Positions 4,986-7,043 of a DNA stretch of 7,043 bases are shown here, one piece after another. The stretch is from Chromatiales bacterium. GTDB lineage: Bacteria > Pseudomonadota > Gammaproteobacteria > UBA6429 > Thiohalophilaceae. Location: assembly GCA_027001895.1 (NCBI GenBank), contig JALTLP010000077.1, positions 1-7,043 on the forward strand, written 5' to 3'. Under the pieces are notes generated by a model. That model saw only the letters and a program-made list of their open reading frames with translations. It did no database searches and was not told the origin of the DNA. Positions within the stretch are counted from its first letter, which is position 1. Each line of letters begins with the position of its first letter. The translations under genes and the position numbers were made by a program.

Positions 4986-5044
4986 GTTGGTGATTTTACC
5001 TGCAACAGGTAAAATAGTCTTTATACTTCTGTAAAGTCACCAAC
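4986..5044 (+). promoter_or_regulatory. overlapping, mutually exclusive inverted repeats upstream of mnmG
   Basis: One dyad pairs ATTTTACCTG (4993-5002) with CAGGTAAAAT (5006-5015), a perfect 10 bp around CAA. A larger one pairs GTTGGTGATTTTAC (4986-4999) with GTAAAGTCACCAAC (5031-5044): 14 pairs, one of them a G-U. They share 4993-4999, so they cannot form together, an arrangement seen in attenuators. A -10-like TATACT (5022-5027) with a weak CTGCAA 16 nt upstream lies inside; if that promoter is used, the dyads act as DNA operators rather than RNA. The second arm ends 13 nt before the mnmG ATG. Whether control acts on RNA or DNA is not resolved by sequence. Confidence 0.5.
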
Positions 5045-5057
5045 GAATTTATTCCAT

Positions 5058-6953
5058 ATGTATTACCAAACCAGTTTCGATGTCATTGTAGTCGGTGGCG
5101 GCCATGCCGGTACCGAAGCCGCGCTGGCGGCTGCGCGCATGGGCAGCAAAACTCTTTTGCTTTCGCATAATATTGAAACTTTAGGTCAAATGAGCTGTAA
5201 CCCGGCCATTGGCGGCATTGGCAAAGGCCACCTGGTGAAAGAAGTGGACGCACTTGGTGGTTTAATGGCAAAAGCGGCTGATTTAGCCGGTATCCAGTTT
5301 CGTATTCTTAATGCCAGCAAAGGCCCCGCGGTTCGTGCCACCCGTGCCCAGGCGGATCGGGTGTTATATAAAAATGCCGTGCGTCAGGTTTTAGAAAACA
5401 TCCCTAACTTAAGCCTGTTCCAGCAAGCGGTAGACGACTTAATTGTAGAAAATGACCGGGTTGCCGGTGTGGTCACGAAGATGGGCTTAAAGTTTAAGGC
5501 CAAATCGGTGGTGTTAACCGTCGGCACTTTTCTTGGCGGCATTATTCATATCGGCATGGAAAACTATCAGGGCGGCCGTGCCGGTGATCCACCTTCGAAT
5601 GCTTTGTCGGAACGTTTACGTGCCCTGCCGTTTAAAGTCGACCGCTTAAAAACCGGCACCCCACCGCGTATTGATGGCCGCACGATTGATTATTCGGTAA
5701 TGCAAGAACAACCCGGTGATAAACCCTTGCCGGTGTTTTCCTATATGGGCAATGCCAGCCAGCACCCGCAGCAAATTCCCTGCTATATTACCTACACTAA
5801 CGAACAAACTCACGATGTTATTCGTGGTGGAATGGATCGCTCACCGATGTATAGCGGTGTTATCGAAGGCGTTGGGCCACGTTACTGCCCGTCTATCGAA
5901 GATAAAGTCATGCGCTTTGCAGACCGCAACGCCCATCAAATTTTTGTCGAACCCGAAGGCCTCACCGTTAATGAAGTTTATCCTAATGGTATATCAACCA
6001 GCCTGCCGTTTGATGTGCAATTTGATTTTGTGCGTTCAATAAAAGGTTTTGAAAACGCGCATATCACCCGCCCCGGTTATGCAATTGAATACGATTTTTT
6101 CGACCCGCGTGACTTAAAAGCCTCGTTGGAAACAAAACATATGGACGGTTTATTTTTTGCCGGGCAAATAAATGGCACCACCGGTTATGAAGAAGCCGCC
6201 GCGCAAGGCTTAATAGCCGGTATGAATGCAAGCCTGCAAGTGCAGCAAAAAGAAGCCTGGACTCCGCGTCGTGATGAGGCTTATATCGGTGTGCTTATCG
6301 ACGATTTAATAACACAGGGTACGCAAGAACCTTACCGCATGTTTACCTCGCGTGCCGAATACCGTTTACTTTTGCGCGAAGACAATGCCGATTTACGCTT
6401 AACCCCCAAAGGTCGAGAGCTGGGTCTGGTGGATGATGAACGCTGGGCATCTTTTGAAAACAAGCGGGAAGCCATTAATAAAGAACAACAGCGGCTGGCG
6501 ACGACCTGGGTCCACCCGAGTAAGCTGGACAAAGACATTGCCGAAAAAGTACTGGGCCAGCAAATGACAAAAGAAGCGACTTTAATTGATTTATTGCGTC
6601 GCCCGGAAGTTTCTTATACTGCGTTAATGAGCATCGAAGAAGCGCAGCAGGATAAACCTGAAAACCTTGATGCCAGTGTTATCGAGCAAATAGAAGTACA
6701 GGCAAAATACGCAGGCTATATCGAACGCCAGCAGGATGAAATCGATAAACAAAAGCGCCATGATTTAACCGTCATACCGGAACAAGTTGACTATTCCAAT
6801 GTCAAAGGCCTGTCCGCAGAAGTATGTGAAAAATTAAACCGGATAAAGCCGCAAACTATTGGCCAGGCGGCGAGAATATCCGGTGTTACTCCGGCGGCAA
6901 TATCGATCATTCTGGTGTATTTAAAAAAATTTGCTTACCAGCAATCAGCATAA
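5058..6953 (+). CDS. mnmG: tRNA uridine-5-carboxymethylaminomethyl modification enzyme MnmG (GidA)
   Basis: The 631-residue protein is collinear with E. coli MnmG (about 629). With MnmE it installs the 5-carboxymethylaminomethyl group on U34 of tRNAs reading split codon boxes, using FAD, NADH and a methylene-tetrahydrofolate-derived carbon. The FAD-binding Rossmann fold starts with VIVVGGGHAGTEAA (GGGHAG at 13-18). MSCNPAIGGIGKGHL (45-59, Cys47) and GVGPRYCPSIEDK (271-283, Cys277) hold the two conserved cysteines. GQINGTTGYEEAAAQG (369-384) is the second flavin-binding signature, FTSRAEYRLLLREDNADLR is intact, and the C-terminal helical MnmE/tRNA-contact domain (~550-631) ends with ISGVTPAAISIILVYLKK. 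No Shine-Dalgarno is evident before the ATG; the leader is AT-rich and preceded by competing stem-loops. The start is supported by alignment with the E. coli N-terminus. Its GC and codon use are higher than in genes at the window's left. Confidence 0.98.
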   Translation: MYYQTSFDVIVVGGGHAGTEAALAAARMGSKTLLLSHNIETLGQMSCNPAIGGIGKGHLVKEVDALGGLMAKAADLAGIQFRILNASKGPAVRATRAQADRVLYKNAVRQVLENIPNLSLFQQAVDDLIVENDRVAGVVTKMGLKFKAKSVVLTVGTFLGGIIHIGMENYQGGRAGDPPSNALSERLRALPFKVDRLKTGTPPRIDGRTIDYSVMQEQPGDKPLPVFSYMGNASQHPQQIPCYITYTNEQTHDVIRGGMDRSPMYSGVIEGVGPRYCPSIEDKVMRFADRNAHQIFVEPEGLTVNEVYPNGISTSLPFDVQFDFVRSIKGFENAHITRPGYAIEYDFFDPRDLKASLETKHMDGLFFAGQINGTTGYEEAAAQGLIAGMNASLQVQQKEAWTPRRDEAYIGVLIDDLITQGTQEPYRMFTSRAEYRLLLREDNADLRLTPKGRELGLVDDERWASFENKREAINKEQQRLATTWVHPSKLDKDIAEKVLGQQMTKEATLIDLLRRPEVSYTALMSIEEAQQDKPENLDASVIEQIEVQAKYAGYIERQQDEIDKQKRHDLTVIPEQVDYSNVKGLSAEVCEKLNRIKPQTIGQAARISGVTPAAISIILVYLKKFAYQQSA

Positions 6954-6956
6954 GCG

Positions 6957-7022
6957 AACAAAACAACAGGAAATGTGAGTTTAAGCACATACCTGTTAAA
7001 CCGTTACGGTATGTTGTTTGTT
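6957..7022 (+). other. structured segment after mnmG
   Basis: AACAGG (6965-6970) pairs with CCTGTT (6992-6997), continuing as ATGTG (6973-6977) with CACAT (6986-6990) around an 8-nt loop. Next, ACCG (7000-7003) pairs with CGGT (7007-7010). Outer arms AACAAA-ACAACA (6957-6968) and TGTTGTTTGTT (7012-7022) can pair over 11 bp with one bulged A, in competition with the first hairpin. No T run follows on the + strand, so this is not a standard intrinsic terminator. It may be a 3' mRNA structure or an operator for the next gene. Confidence 0.45.
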
Positions 7023-7043
7023 AAAAAAAAAAAAAAAATAAAA
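7023..7043. repeat. poly-A homopolymer at the window edge
   Basis: Sixteen consecutive A (7023-7038) are followed by T and AAAA to the end. Read on the - strand this is a T run that could end a terminator whose hairpin lies beyond the window. It could equally be a slippage-prone tract or a place where an assembly breaks. No gene start is visible here, and the expected mnmG partner rsmG is not reached. Confidence 0.6.

Noticed and set aside
5716..6042. Second + strand frame inside mnmG, and the - strand frames at 5083-5271 and 6332-6538
   Set aside because: They are shadows of the strongly conserved mnmG coding sequence, with no start signals or recognisable products.

Overview
The window looks like chromosomal DNA from a gammaproteobacterium. 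SlyX, the 93-residue PpiC-type parvulin, the DUF1415 protein and the close resemblance of MnmG to the enterobacterial enzyme all point that way. The first genes are visibly AT-rich (many AAA, ATT and TTA codons), while mnmG is richer in GC. The genus cannot be fixed from the sequence. The two longest intergenic gaps carry dispersed-repeat and dyad structures.

Region 1 (1-3012, + strand) is a tightly packed run of four complete genes: an exported fusion of an alpha/beta-hydrolase-like domain with a TlpA/thioredoxin domain, a DUF1415 protein, a MOSC-domain protein and a small PpiC-type prolyl isomerase. Gaps are 4, 9 and 27 nt, so they are probably cotranscribed. The tail of a further upstream gene may end 6 nt before the first one. 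Disulfide chemistry, sulfur/molybdenum-type chemistry and protein folding are loosely related themes, but no single pathway is demonstrated.

Region 2 (3013-3458) has no gene. After a weak terminator candidate it holds two copies of a ~105-bp dispersed repeat with imperfect inverted ends. They flank an ~85-bp GC-rich element made of three consecutive hairpins. slyX follows at 3459-3665.

Region 3 (3726-4251, - strand) is a compact type II toxin-antitoxin pair, with the antitoxin first and overlapping the RelE/ParE-like toxin by 8 nt. It converges on slyX and diverges from the next gene.

Region 4 (4252-5057) holds a divergent regulatory gap with several dyads, a small three-helix membrane protein with an Arg-rich cytoplasmic head (DUF5658-like), and a 113-nt gap packed with inverted repeats. 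Two of these form mutually exclusive stems just upstream of mnmG.

Region 5 (5058-7043) is full-length mnmG, followed by a structured 3' segment and a 16-A homopolymer at the window edge. The usual partner gene rsmG is not visible before the window ends.

Most of the window is ordinary. No new multi-gene system is demonstrated. The points most worth a second look are the hydrolase-TlpA fusion with an apparently incomplete catalytic site, the nested repeats upstream of slyX, and the competing stem-loops upstream of mnmG.
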